This document shows, in pieces, positions 56,001 through 64,000 of a stretch of DNA of 64,000 nucleotides (position 1 is its first letter; the number at the start of each line of letters is the position of its first letter). The DNA lies in the NCBI RefSeq assembly GCF_030247195.1, contig NC_080670.1:158174580-158238579 (forward strand). The letters are read 5' to 3'. The stretch comes from Topomyia yanbarensis (lineage: Eukaryota; Arthropoda; Insecta; Diptera; Culicidae). Below the pieces are notes generated by a model. It saw nothing but the letters and a program-made list of their open reading frames with translations, did no database searches and had not been told where the DNA came from. The position numbers and the translations under genes were made by a program.

Positions 56001-57460
56001 GTTTGAACTTGTCTACTTGACGTAGCAACTGAGAAGGAATTTGTGTTGGGTTGATTGGATGGTTGTTGAAGAGTTTGTGTTGGTTTCTGTGTGTATGAGG
56101 TCGAGAGTGTCTGGGTCGAATGTGGATTTTGCGAGTTCGGCTGCGATTGCGGTAGCTTATTCGATTGTGCAGCTGATGAATTGCTTCCAGTCTGGCTTGA
56201 ACCTTGATGCAGCATCGTGTGGTGTCGTTGTCCACACAATCGACAGGAACTGCGAGAGCATGATTTGGAAATGTGACCTAGAGATAGACAGTTAAAGCAC
56301 AGTCGACCAGTTTTCACCGCGTTTCTTCTCTCCTCTATCTTCATGGATTTGAACTTCCTACACTGGAAACTTTGATGTTGAGACTCGCCGCAGAATGGAC
56401 ACCCTGTTTGAGTTGACCCCGCATAGCTATTGAGCGCCCGTGATGTCTTCTTGGGATCATGTTGCTGGGAACTGGATCGTTCGGGAGCAACGGATTGTAG
56501 AACAATACAGTGGTTTTTAAGAAACTCCAACATGGCGGTATATCTGGGCACTTCTCGTGATCGATGTTCTGTTTCCCACAAGCGTAGTGTTGTTGTGTCC
56601 AGCTTACTCGCTAGTATATGTGCTAATATTGTACTCCATTCGAATGTATTTTCACCCAGCTTGTGCAGCATCTGCAAATGCATATCGAAATCATTTATCA
56701 CATGGTTCAATGATTCAAAACTCTCCCTTTTCATAGGTTCGATCGATAGCAGCGCGTCGAGATGAGATTTTACAAGAAGTTTTTTGTTTTCATACCGGGA
56801 CTCCAACGACTTCCAAGCTATCGAATAGTTCGCCGCTGACAGTTCTATCGAACCAATTTCTTGCAGAGCTTCTCCTGACAAAGACGTGCGAAGGTAGGTG
56901 AACTTGTCAATCTCAGTGAGCTGTGCGTTGTCTGAAATCAGATTCTTAAAGGTGTCTCTGAAGGTGATCCAATCTCTCAAGTGTCCACCGAATGTAGGAA
57001 GCTTCAGCTCTGGGAGTTTTACACGCATCATTGATAGAGAAGAACCCTGTTGGTTGGTTGATTCGATAGGCACCACACTGGAACTCGATCCGGAGGGAAT
57101 CATTAGACCTTGCATCGATTGCTTTATTGCGAAGTACTCGTTGATGAAGTCTTTTAGAAACTTTTCATTCTCTTTCACCTTCTTTGCCTTCGTTCTCGCC
57201 GTCCTAACCGCATGATCTTCTTCAGATTCATCAGGATCCACGAAATCTTCGTCAAAGTCTGTATCCTCCAATATCAGGTCGATGCGCATTCGAACTTCAC
57301 AGAATAAATCGTAGATTTCATCCAGTTTCTGAATTCGTGCTGCCAAAGATCCCTTATCGAGGTGCTCTTGGTAGTTTCGAACGAAGTCCTTCATCACGTC
57401 CATCACATTTCTCAATTGCCCTTCTTGCTTGGACAGTCGTCGCAGCTCGTCATTAGACAT
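53084..57460 (-). CDS. BEL/Pao gag-pol polyprotein, C-terminally truncated (1458 aa)
   Basis: The frame is uninterrupted from ATG 57458-57460 to TAA 53084-53086. The order follows BEL/Pao elements. An acidic/helical N-terminus and gag core with KLPTFGG occupies about 1-330. Three cysteine knuckles begin near 354, 386 and 402. A Ser/Gln/Thr-rich spacer leads to an aspartic protease with DSG near 535. The RT has YVDD at 943-946. RNase H has Asp near 1122, Glu near 1173 and Asp near 1202, then a W-rich region. The last 20 residues reach the HYHYKLLHAG segment, where integrase zinc binding begins, and then run into unrelated codons and a stop. A normal element would have several hundred more residues. 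Catalytic residues look intact, so it is young, but it lacks integration functions. Confidence 0.92.
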   Translation of the reverse strand: MSNDELRRLSKQEGQLRNVMDVMKDFVRNYQEHLDKGSLAARIQKLDEIYDLFCEVRMRIDLILEDTDFDEDFVDPDESEEDHAVRTARTKAKKVKENEKFLKDFINEYFAIKQSMQGLMIPSGSSSSVVPIESTNQQGSSLSMMRVKLPELKLPTFGGHLRDWITFRDTFKNLISDNAQLTEIDKFTYLRTSLSGEALQEIGSIELSAANYSIAWKSLESRYENKKLLVKSHLDALLSIEPMKRESFESLNHVINDFDMHLQMLHKLGENTFEWSTILAHILASKLDTTTLRLWETEHRSREVPRYTAMLEFLKNHCIVLQSVAPERSSSQQHDPKKTSRALNSYAGSTQTGCPFCGESQHQSFQCRKFKSMKIEERRNAVKTGRLCFNCLSLGHISKSCSRSSCRLCGQRHHTMLHQGSSQTGSNSSAAQSNKLPQSQPNSQNPHSTQTLSTSYTQKPTQTLQQPSNQPNTNSFSVATSSRQVQTPPNTDTITSHNAVLSASETKASRTVLLATALVILEDHYGNSTLARALLDSGSQLCFISENLSQQLRFKRSREILSISGIGQATKKCKQSVVARIRSRVSGFVEEETFYVLPQVTQDQPTTKINTSSLALPQGVILADPNYFEPGSIDIIIGAGLFFDVLTANKFKLGEDGPAMQNTEFGWIICGRIQNVSNHFRPMVSSACSERVDDLLTKFWELETCRSNSIHSVEESACEVYFDRTTVRDSSGRFAVSLPKKDYLIARLGDSKNTALKRFLALERRLVGDADTKSMYTQFIEEYHRLGHMREVLDDEESTTQQYYIPHHCVLKPDSTTTKLRVVFDASCSTSSGISLIDALMVGPTVQDDPVSIVMRFRLHRYAVVADIEKMYRMVQVQPSDCRLQRIFWRNTPNEFIRVFELKTVTYGTASAPYLATKCLRRLAELDGGVFPEAAKVLAKDFYVDDMMSGVDSIDEGVQLCADIQTLLNGGGFTLRKWSSNCAAILEKIPDDCKYDRTSFELDDSSATIKTLGLVWEPRLDIFKFKVPTWNHAEICKRTVLSDLARIFDPLGLVSPVVTTAKIFVQSLWRQKASWDDALAEDSQMQWSDFRRSLDSLVNLQVPRWVAFSKDCLSRQLHGFCDASTKAYGACIYLRCKHFDGSVTSHLLVAKSRVAPLDDLKKRKRKQSIPRLELSSALLLAHLYEKVVTSLKITVRSYFWTDSMIVRYWLSSSPSRWQQFVANRVSEIQHATRGGVWSHVPGTENPADVLSRGVTADQLNEDPLWWNGAPWMRGNEDRWPENIHLTMAGVDPTVLEENSAVSVVVNMSLPNEIFSLRSSLTRLVRITAWLLRWKHNAQQRTHNNRRSGILTYAERESALLHLVRLAQRECFEQELKDLQREGQVKSTSRINNLHPIMLDGIVRVGGRLVNALVSTERKHPIVLDKNHPFTSLVMLHYHYKLLHAGQICEDACRCSYTF

Positions 57461-57764
57461 TTTGAACCTTTCTAATCACAACGCACTATTCACAATTTGA
57501 CCGACCGACTGATATAACCGAAAACCGCTCGCAAATTGACAGAACCCACCGACTGACAGACAATCACAGAATTGAAACAACTCTCAAAATAATCCAACCA
57601 ACAATAGAAACTTAACTCAGATAATCATCACACCCAATATTTCCTTTCATCAATGAAACGCATAACGTGCAATTTACATTCCTTTATTTATCACAAGAGC
57701 AAATTATCACCATGTGTGAATCTCACCTTTGCAATGGCGGACGTCTGACCATGCATTCAGAACA
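57461..57764 (-). other. Probable BEL 5' LTR end and leader
   Basis: On the minus strand the segment starts TGTTCTGAATGCATGG (57764 downward), a TG start like BEL LTRs. It has an AATAAA-like site (GATAAATAAAGG near 57690) and runs into the gag ATG. No TATA box, clear LTR end or primer-binding site was identified, so the boundary between LTR and leader is unknown. Confidence 0.4.
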
Positions 57765-58734
57765 CCACCCCAGACAAACCTGAACCTTTAGCTACTTATC
57801 TGTGAATTTTGCTGCCGATGGCTGAATTTCCTATGTTATGCGGATTGGTCCCATGCAATTCCAATCGCCCATGAAATTCCAAACGTTCATGCAATGCCTG
57901 GCGCTATATTTAACACGGCCACGATGTTCAGATGAAGCTTCTTTGTCTGCCGTCGACGATTTTGACAATGGCGGCGATCACACCATCGTTTTGTGCACCT
58001 TCACTGTTCACGGAAATTTCGACCACCGGACCTTTTGCGGAGTGATCCGGTACGAAGGACCACAAGCTTTTACTTTTTATTGTATATTTACTATAAAGTT
58101 TTATATATCAAAGAGAACTTTTCATTTCACAATTCAAAATTTAATGAAAATCAAATAGGAGTGACATAGGCTAAAATAGGAATTCATTTCTATTGCTAAA
58201 GCATCGATAAGAAAGTAGTGGTCCGTATTGGAACAGGATTGGAGTAATTCGGACCATTCATGTACTTTTGCACAAAACTGTTTATACGCAATACGGTAAA
58301 AAATCGGAAAAAGCCGTCTTAGAAAAAATGTGCGGAATTGATCAGGCTTTCAGGAAAAAATATTTGTTTGTGAATCGGTTGACACGTTCCAGTTCTATAG
58401 CTCATAAGCCCTTACTAGGTCCGAATTGGCCCAGTTCAAATTCAAAAGCAAGAATTCGTCGATGAACTATAGCCTTTCCTGATAACAGATAACATATTCT
58501 CTATTGCCTATTCACTAAGAAATTTTCAAAATTACATTCAGTTTCCAGTGACTATCTCAAGTCACCAGAATTAACACATTTATGCAAAAAGTTTCAAGCC
58601 CCTCCCGAAACAAAGTTCTGGCTACGGGCCTGATCGACGCAAATTCTTACGTGACTGCACTGCGTGTTTGCTTGGATTTCAGTATGTAAACAAAGTTGTT
58701 TGCTGTCATTTTTCTTCCCCGCAACTTGCAGCAC
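57765..58734. other. No gene recognised
   Basis: A 106-codon plus-strand frame at 57838-58158 lacks domains. It follows a CTATATTTAA at 57903 with TCAGAT 25 bases on, a weak promoter-like pair. The part from 58.15 to 58.6 kb is AT-rich. 58632-58664 is an inverted relative of 50812-50840. Confidence 0.4.
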
Positions 58735-59090
58735 GCATCTCGGGCCTAGTCACCAGTAATTTCACCTTACAGTCTTCTATGACTTCTTCAGATTTTGCTC
58801 TCTGAACGCGTCTTTTGGCTTTTGGTCAGGTAGCATGGAGCCATTCGGTTCACCAATACGCTGGATGCCGGCAGTTCCTCGGCTTCATTTTCCTCGGAAT
58901 TATTACATCACACGCCCTCGCTAATGTTTCCGACAGCTCATCGGCATTTGAAATTGGAGCGAGACTGTCGGTACGAAGTGCTTTCACAAAAAGGTCCTTG
59001 TCAAAGTTCTTTATTTTCCACTTCTGGTCGCCAGTCTTCACTCTCCGCGTTACAATACAATTCCGTCGACTAATAGTGTAGTGGATCGAC
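58735..59090 (-). mobile_element. R1-clade ORF2 fragment (endonuclease-RT linker)
   Basis: The minus strand gives KTGDQKWKIKNFDKDLFVKA, LRTDSLAP, LARACDVIIPRKMKP and RNCRHPAYW. These match the linkers of copies A (ACDATMPRKTLP) and B (ATMPRKLEPRNRRRPAYW). After a shift come KRRVQRAKSEE and PEMRAASC. Both ends are truncated, and there is no catalytic domain. Confidence 0.75.
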
Positions 59091-59179
59091 TGGAGGACCC
59101 ATCAGTGTCTAGGTTCATGTTATCGCACTATCATAGCCGTCTGAGTTGATATCCCCCTAGTTTTTTTGTTTTAATTACT

Positions 59180-59268
59180 TTACTACCCATGATCGCATAG
59201 TTGTCCCGTTTTCTATAGGATTTCCTATCTTTATGGGACTGATATGCGATCATGGGCAGTATATTAAG
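59180..59268. mobile_element. Short palindromic MITE-like hairpin
   Basis: CCCATGATCGCATAGTTGTCCC (59187) and GGGACTGATATGCGATCATGGG (59235) are imperfect inverted arms around ATAGG..CCTAT, giving an almost complete hairpin of about 85 bases. No clear target duplication is seen. Confidence 0.65.
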
Positions 59269-62200
59269 TCTGTACTTGTGCTCAAAGAAATAGGCTCTAA
59301 TTCGCTTCCTAATCATTCCCTCTTGTTCATCGAAATAAAACTATGAAATATTCCCGCATAGCTTAAATAAATTTTTTTTAATGCGTAATCGCCCAGTTTT
59401 AAGAAATTTTAAATGTAAAACAAAGAAATTAACACCGTCACGTACGCTGGCATCAGAAGGCTGATAAAAAATGACAGAGTACAATGGAACGAGCATATGG
59501 GACGATTGCCTAAACAGAAATCTACTAGTATCTGCAATTGGTGATGTAATGTGCAAAACCATGATTTGGGTTTAAACTGAAGCTAAATTTTAATTCTCGA
59601 TTCTGAATTTAATTCTTGTTTTAATATATATATATATATTTTGATTCTTGTTGTAATATTGAATATTGAACCTTCCAGCATCTCCAATTGTCACGACGCA
59701 TCGCAACGTATGGCAAAATACTACACTCGCGTCCAAACAGATCACAATCAGCCAACGTCAGCGTCAGCGCATCAGTCTATCAATTCTGGCAGCTGCAGCA
59801 GCTTCTCCATCCTCGTCTCCACAAAGCACGATCTCGGCTGAAGTCATCGGCGAAAAAGATCGCACGTTCTCAACGACTCGATCCAACCAGCCCACTGCAG
59901 CCCGCTTGCACCACCGTCCCTCCTCCCACGTTCACGGAAAGGAACTTTATTGCTTCGCTCTGGCAGAGCAAGATTAGAAGTGCTCGCATCATTTTCCATC
60001 CCATTTGCTAGGCAATACCGCGTTTCGTCACACGTACTACTCTCGAAACGGGCTGCAATCGGACTCGAAAGTGCTCGACGACGCACGGAGCTTACATACA
60101 TTAGCAGCGTTGGGTATCATTCATCGCCCGAGGGACCCTGGCCCCGACATTCAGACGGCAAAAACCGCGAAGCGCAAGGAGGAAAACAATTATGGGTCCC
60201 CCTTTATGAGCGGAGATACACTTGCGCCCTGCCAGAGCCGGTGGTGCCGCCGCGTGTGCGCAGGTGTGATTGCATAATGTTTTTATTAATTAATCATACA
60301 TTTATAGCATTAGCATTTATTGCATTCGAACGGGCCGAGCAAGGCGGCGAGAGAGGGCTGCTCGAACCGAATGAAAAGTGAAGGCGTTTTAATTCTGCTG
60401 CCGGTTTTTTTTTTGTTTCGAGTGACTGATTTGAAGAGAATTACGGAGTATGGGGAAGGGTCTGAGCGGGCGGGCAACAGAGTAAGTAAAAAAAATCTTG
60501 CGTGCTGCCGGGACTGACACGGATCAGGCTCTTGGAAGGTCAGCAAGCAGCGGTTAGTAATGGAATTGTTGTCATTTGGCGGAAAAGCTTTTTTCTTCTA
60601 ATTGCGAATAATAAGTTTCCTTTGCAGATAGGGAAAGAGAGCGAAAGCAAAACCATGCGCGATTGCGCAGACGCTTGTAATATGACGACTAAGGTAGTCG
60701 TTAGCTGTGAACCTACGCAAAGCTACCCACTGTGGGTTCAGCTTTGGCAAGTTCTCATTAAATATCGACAGTTTGTGAAATAAATTATAGTACCGGTGGT
60801 TCGTATGCTCGAGTTTTGGTTCTGAAAGGATTCTTAACGTCAGTCAGACAGTTTTTATTTTGAAAGAGAGATTCGAGGCTTTAGGAACTCAGGATAAGAA
60901 CCTACGGCGAACCAAAGGAATATTTTAGAGCAACTATATTTTATCGATTCATAATTTGCAAGTTTTTGCAGACATTTTCAAGTGGAACTCGGTAGATTCA
61001 TTGCGTGATGTACCATGCGTTCACATGAATTTTTAATTGCAAAGCGTACGCTTGGTATATTGTGCAAAAATAGCTAACCAGTAAAATCATTAGCGTTCCC
61101 GCTATCTCCTATCCATATATGAGAATGGAAAGAAAACCGCAAAGATTAACGCAATCCGAATAGAAATGTTTAGACTACCGGTTATCAATTCAGCAAGTGT
61201 CCTTGATATCAATTGTATTACCTATCTACACTGCCCCGAAAATTTAAAAAAAAACTCTATTTTAAAACCTAGTCATCGCAGTTAAATTTCACTGTTCCAA
61301 TGGCGCTTAGCACGTGAGAACAATCCAACCAGCAACCATCATCCATCAGCAACTCAGTCCTTCCAAACGAAAACGAGCAACTGAACAGGGAAGGCAAAAA
61401 AACACACAAAGTGCAATCCGACATACATTATGTATTTTTATTGCAATTAAATTGAAATTCATTAAATATTATGACTACGCATCGTTATAATAACGGCGGA
61501 ACGAGTCAGAGAGAGAGACCGGGGAAAAAGAGAGCAATCGACTCAGACTCTGGCATGACGTTTCTGTTTTCTTCCTGCTTCCTTTGCGCAGTCAGTGGTA
61601 GACAGATCTCTCCAACCGTGGTATCCCGATACCCCTCAGCCCACCCTCATCAGCGATCCATTACTGATCGGTAGCGGACCCCCCGATCCAAGCCGGTGAT
61701 GCCTACATGTGGACGACGACGGTGAGTGCTTGGTGATATCTGGCAGGCCCACCCGTTTGATTACGGCTGTCATCCAGACCGATGGAAGCAAGTAAATCTG
61801 AGCCGTTTCTTGCCCCCGTCGAAGTGGATTACAACCGACTGAGCCGCGGTCACGGTACATGTGCCGACGACCACGACGACGACGACTGTGATGACGACGG
61901 ACGAATGCACCGAGCATAAGCTTATAATCATAACAATAAAAGTGACGATAAGTACGTGTGCAATTCCACGCTTTTTGCACGCTGCGGTGGATACAAGAGC
62001 GTTTCATCTAAGTCTTTTTCATTTCTATATTTTGCAATATTCCGCGACTTCCCTGTGCAATTCGATTGCAGCAAGAAATGTGTCATTACAAAGAGTCACG
62101 GGGGCAGCAGCAGCAGTTGTAATCGGTGGTGTGGTAGAAAGGTTTAGACGGGATGGCGGGTAACTATAACTGCTTCACAGAGTAGTGAACCAAGTATCGT

Positions 62201-62680
62201 CTGGAATGGGAGGATCTGCGAACTGCGCCGTGTAATTAGCCGCTAAAGTGCACTGAGAGTGGAAACGCTGGGCGTTGATTGGAAGGGATGAGGTGAGTTC
62301 GATGAAATTAAATTCAACAATTGCATTTAAAGTTTAGTTTGAAAATCAAGTAAAAATTTATTGCTTTTAGCGACTTTAGAGAAGACACCAGAAAATTACT
62401 AACCAAATATGATATGACTTGAGGAAAGCGTTGATAAGGTAAATTTGGATTGAATTATTTTTTCATAAAAATTGGTTATAAGAAGACACGTTAAGAAAAA
62501 AAAAAATTAGGCCTGTATGGGTCTCAAGACTTTACAGAAAAATGTGTTATAAAATTCGTAAACAACAGGGCTCAAATTATGTAACTGCCTGTAACTGTCC
62601 ATTTAGCAATGTATGGGCTCAAAATTGCAAAAGTTCTAGCAAAGAAAAAAAATCAAAGCGTTGAGTTTAATTTGAGAATC
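59269..62680. other. No gene recognised
   Basis: (AT)n at 59624-59639. The stretch 59.64-60.3 kb is comparatively GC-rich, with overlapping frames of 66-143 codons in several phases and no domains. 61.4-62.2 kb has GA-rich and CGA-rich patches (ACGACGACGACGACT near 61870) and a 123-codon minus frame without domain. The rest is AT-rich. It may be host regulatory or untranslated sequence. Confidence 0.4.
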
Positions 62681-63009
62681 TTTTGACGTAGGACTACGTC
62701 TTTGTTTTCGATATGGGGGTGCACTCTGCAAATTCTACAAAAATGGTATGTAACGAAAAGTGGTCCAATTTTAAACGCATATAATTCAGCCATCTCAGGA
62801 TAAATTTTCAAATTTTTTGCACAAATCGCCCCGAAATACTTCTAAGAATAGATCCCAATATATAAACCCAAAGATTTTAGATATCATAGCAATAAAAAAA
62901 TAAATAATATACAACCTTGTCAAAATATCGCGCATTAACACACAGAAGATAGCGCTTCCCAAGCCCTGTACGACAGATTGGTGTACCTAGCGCGCTACGC
63001 TTCTATGAA

Positions 63010-63089
63010 TGACGTCATCATCGACTATTTAAAGAACGGACTTGGCCAGACACGCTCAGTTCCCTGTTGAACGGCTGGCGAAGCAGATC
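63010..63089 (+). promoter_or_regulatory. Core promoter: CRE, TATA-like, Inr and DPE in correct spacing
   Basis: TGACGTCA (63010-63017) is a perfect CRE palindrome. TATTTAAAG begins at 63026. TCAGTT (63056-63061) is the arthropod initiator, its A at 63058 exactly 32 bases after the TATA start. AGATC at 63085-63089 occupies +28 to +32 and fits the DPE consensus RGWYV. No long frame follows within 300 bases, so the transcript may be noncoding, spliced, or part of an LTR. Confidence 0.6.
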
Positions 63090-63179
63090 ACTGCGCTGTG
63101 CTTTTTACAGCCAGTGTAGCTGAGCTAGAAGTCCGTTACACTGGCTGTGGAGGGACGCTACCCTGTGTCGTCCAACAGG
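63063..63179 (+). other. Strong nested hairpin at the start of the predicted transcript
   Basis: The inner arms ACAGCCAGTGTA (63107-63118) and TACACTGGCTGT (63137-63148) are perfect 12-bp complements with an 18-base loop. The outer pieces CCTGTTGA (63063) and TCCAACAGG (63171) can close a second stem. The region starts five bases after the predicted start site. Confidence 0.55.
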
Positions 63180-64000
63180 CGACCGCTCCAACTGCTTCCT
63201 AAATGCCGCTGTAATGTTGCCAGTAAATTTTTGGTTTAACTAGCACATGTATTTGCAATTTTCGCTTGAAATTAAGTAATGTAGTGATAGTAATAAGCTT
63301 CCCATTTTTGGTTTAAACGCAAGGACAGTTTTTAAAACAGGATTTGATTAATTAGTTTAGCTCATCTAAGCAATTTTACCAATTCTGTAATTTAAAAGGA
63401 ATTTTACGGAATATGGTGAATTTGGCCCCACTTGCAACTAGTATAATCAACCTGCACAAAGTGTTGCATAACGCAGGGCTGTTTTTTTGGAACAAAATCC
63501 TTCAGCCCTTCGCTATGCAAAATCACGATATTATGACAGATGGGCTAAGCGCGGCCGTTCCTTTCAATCGGGAAAGGCCGCGTGTAATTTTGGTGAAATG
63601 CGCTAATAGTATCGTGGTGGTACTAGTTGTCTCTTTCGCTCTACCCATCATCATCAGCGTTGACTCATTTTGCATTGTACGCTTGGGTTCAATGTTTGGT
63701 GCGAATGTGTTGGTAGGTAGGGGAACTGGCGGTAAAATGAACAGCAAAGTCATTATTTTCTAACTAATAAGTGACTGAGATATTACAATCACCTTATGTT
63801 TCTTGTTAGACATGTTTTGTACATATCTGGTAAAAATACTTCGTCATAAACACATTTTTTCAAACATGATTCTTGATTTCTAAACATGTCCAAAAATGAG
63901 ACATGTTTATAGCGAGTGGGTAAAATGAACAGATTCTGGTGACCTGCAAAATGTCCTGTATGTACGCAATGCGCAGCGTTGGAATGCATTTTCCGATCAA
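63180..64000. other. No gene recognised; possible start of a terminal-repeat element at 63718
   Basis: A 116-codon frame at 63413-63763 has a hydrophobic C-terminal part but no recognised domain and no supporting context. From 63718 the sequence TAGGGGAACTGGCGGTAAAA resembles the left end at 41364 (TAGGGGAGCCCGGGGCTAGT), and GGTAAAATGAACAG occurs twice (63731, 63918). The element would continue beyond the window. Confidence 0.35.

Larger units (their letters stand above)
53084..57764 (-). mobile_element. BEL/Pao LTR retrotransposon, 3'-truncated
   Basis: The element has a long intact gag-pol frame and a probable 5' LTR/leader upstream, but no integrase core, no 3' LTR and no downstream copy of the upstream region. 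The break is at about 53128, in the first zinc-binding segment of integrase. Without a second LTR, no target duplication can be defined. Confidence 0.85.

Noticed and set aside
59950..60381. 143-codon frame as a gene
   Set aside because: It overlaps frames in other phases, contains no recognisable domain and the region looks like noncoding GC-rich sequence.
63413..63763. 116-codon frame, possible small membrane protein
   Set aside because: It has a hydrophobic stretch but no signal peptide pattern, no homologous motif and no nearby promoter in register, so I do not call it as a gene.
1..64000. CRISPR arrays, operons, bacterial signals or rRNA genes
   Set aside because: The repeats present are satellites and transposon ends. 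All coding remnants are insect-type retroelements, transposons or histone H3. No rRNA or prokaryotic gene was seen.

Overview
This window looks like transposon-rich nuclear DNA from a dipteran insect, most likely a mosquito. The basis is the mixture of families seen: R1-, I-, LOA- and Jockey-type non-LTR retrotransposons, a BEL/Pao retrotransposon, Tc1/mariner copies whose transposase spacing fits the DD37E type, and a tRNA-derived SINE with a culicine-like sequence. I found no intact host protein-coding gene. All identifications are by eye from translated motifs and repeats. No database search was run, so family names are clade-level.

Layout. 1-1.7 kb: partial R1-type ORF1 fused to the 3' end of an I-type element. 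1.7-4.5 kb: no recognisable gene. 4.5-8.85 kb: decayed R1-type element interrupted by a probable solo LTR (6314-7240, TG...CA, CTTG duplication). 9.1-9.9 kb: mariner-like copy 1. 10.08-11.34 kb: degenerate heptamer satellite. 11.3-14.8 kb: non-repetitive, no gene seen. 14.8-17.88 kb: R1-type element. 17.9-22.65 kb: an antisense LOA-type element split by a sense LOA-type element, with a 127-bp target site duplication. 22.7-25.8 kb: no gene. 25.8-32.5 kb: an antisense I-type element split by a 3.4-kb block that contains an internally deleted R1 copy. 33.2-33.9 kb: Jockey-type fragment. 34.96-35.31 kb: fold-back element with perfect 48-bp arms. 37.9-45.4 kb: array of at least four decayed histone H3 genes with their 3' stem-loops, one split by a 4.6-kb hAT-like element that itself carries two smaller elements. 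45.7-46.66 kb: mariner-like copy 2. 47.3-48.3 kb: I-type fragment. 48.4-50.7 kb: antisense R1-type element with a SINE in its 3' UTR. 53.08-57.76 kb: antisense BEL/Pao element with a 1458-codon gag-pol reading frame that stops at the start of integrase. 58.7-59.1 kb: R1 fragment. 59.2 kb: palindromic MITE. 63.0-63.2 kb: textbook-like core promoter running into a strong hairpin.

The retrotransposons work, or worked, by target-primed reverse transcription (non-LTR) or by integrase (BEL). Every copy here carries stops, frameshifts, truncation or a missing domain, so none looks autonomous. The least expected content is the orphan histone H3 pseudogene array and the very long target site duplication.
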